A stretch of DNA of 5,584 nucleotides from CAINDI01 sp037127585 (lineage in GTDB: Bacteria > Verrucomicrobiota > Verrucomicrobiia > Palsa-1439). Positions 5,556-5,584 of the stretch are shown here, piece by piece (position 1 is the stretch's first letter; each line of letters opens with the position of its first letter). A program made the translations under genes and the position numbers. Under the pieces are notes generated by a model. The model saw nothing but the letters and a program-made list of their open reading frames with translations. It ran no database searches and was not told the DNA's origin. The DNA lies in NCBI GenBank assembly GCA_037127585.1, contig JBAXYB010000157.1, forward strand, positions 1 to 5,584. The letters are read 5' to 3'.

Positions 5556-5584
5556 AGAACCTCGTTCTTGAAATGCGACCGTTG
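5413..5584. other. Unassigned end of window
   Basis: There is no recognisable protein family in any frame. The plus frame closing at 5555 reads a 48-residue tail without motif. On the minus strand a frame is open from the window edge to about 5480 and could be the end of a gene outside the window, but 34 codons are too few to judge. Confidence 0.4.
5555..5569. repeat. Small perfect hairpin
   Basis: AAGAAC, a CTC loop and GTTCTT form a 6-bp stem with a 3-nt loop. No T run follows on the plus strand (GAAATG follows). Read on the minus strand it is followed by CAGCGAAATC, also without a T run. It may be chance or a minor regulatory or terminal-repeat sequence. Confidence 0.35.

Noticed and set aside
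1..5584. CRISPR array, tRNA or rRNA gene
   Set aside because: No regularly spaced repeats and no tRNA- or rRNA-like sequences were seen on either strand.

Overview
The window looks like chromosomal DNA from a moderately high-GC Gram-negative-type bacterium. The order ribBA-ribH-nusB-(PHP)-ftsY, a GH29 fucosidase next to it and an IS1182-type remnant would fit the Verrucomicrobiota/PVC group. That placement is an inference from gene order and content and has not been tested by database search.

Bases 1-3266 hold a tightly packed plus-strand housekeeping operon. It contains the C-terminal part of the riboflavin enzyme RibBA (cut by the window edge), lumazine synthase RibH, the antitermination factor NusB, a PHP-family phosphoesterase resembling RNase AM/YciV, and the SRP receptor FtsY. 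The four junctions are a 2-nt gap, a 16-nt overlap, a 1-nt TAATG overlap and a 4-nt ATGA overlap, so the genes are very probably co-transcribed and partly translationally coupled. RibBA and RibH make the two precursors of 6,7-dimethyl-8-ribityllumazine and join them. NusB acts in rRNA antitermination, the PHP enzyme probably trims RNA 5' ends, and FtsY delivers ribosomes to the membrane. The operon therefore mixes flavin synthesis with ribosome-related functions.

Bases 3267-3487 form a gap with no convincing long gene. It holds a candidate promoter-like pair of GGAAC-T-rich motifs, a 12-codon mini-ORF, and a ribosome binding site for the next gene. Bases 3488-4810 encode an intact GH29 alpha-L-fucosidase without a visible signal peptide, carrying an internal 24-bp tandem duplication.

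Bases 4811-5584 are degenerate. After a segment of unknown origin, an ORF contains a central piece of an IS1182-family transposase, with only one of the expected DDE acidic residues, a frameshift near 5390 and loss of homology soon after. The last 170 bases are unassigned and end in a small perfect hairpin.

I found no RNA genes, CRISPR array or clearly new defence or biosynthetic system. The points most worth checking are the fucosidase duplication, its upstream control region and the chimeric transposase ORF.
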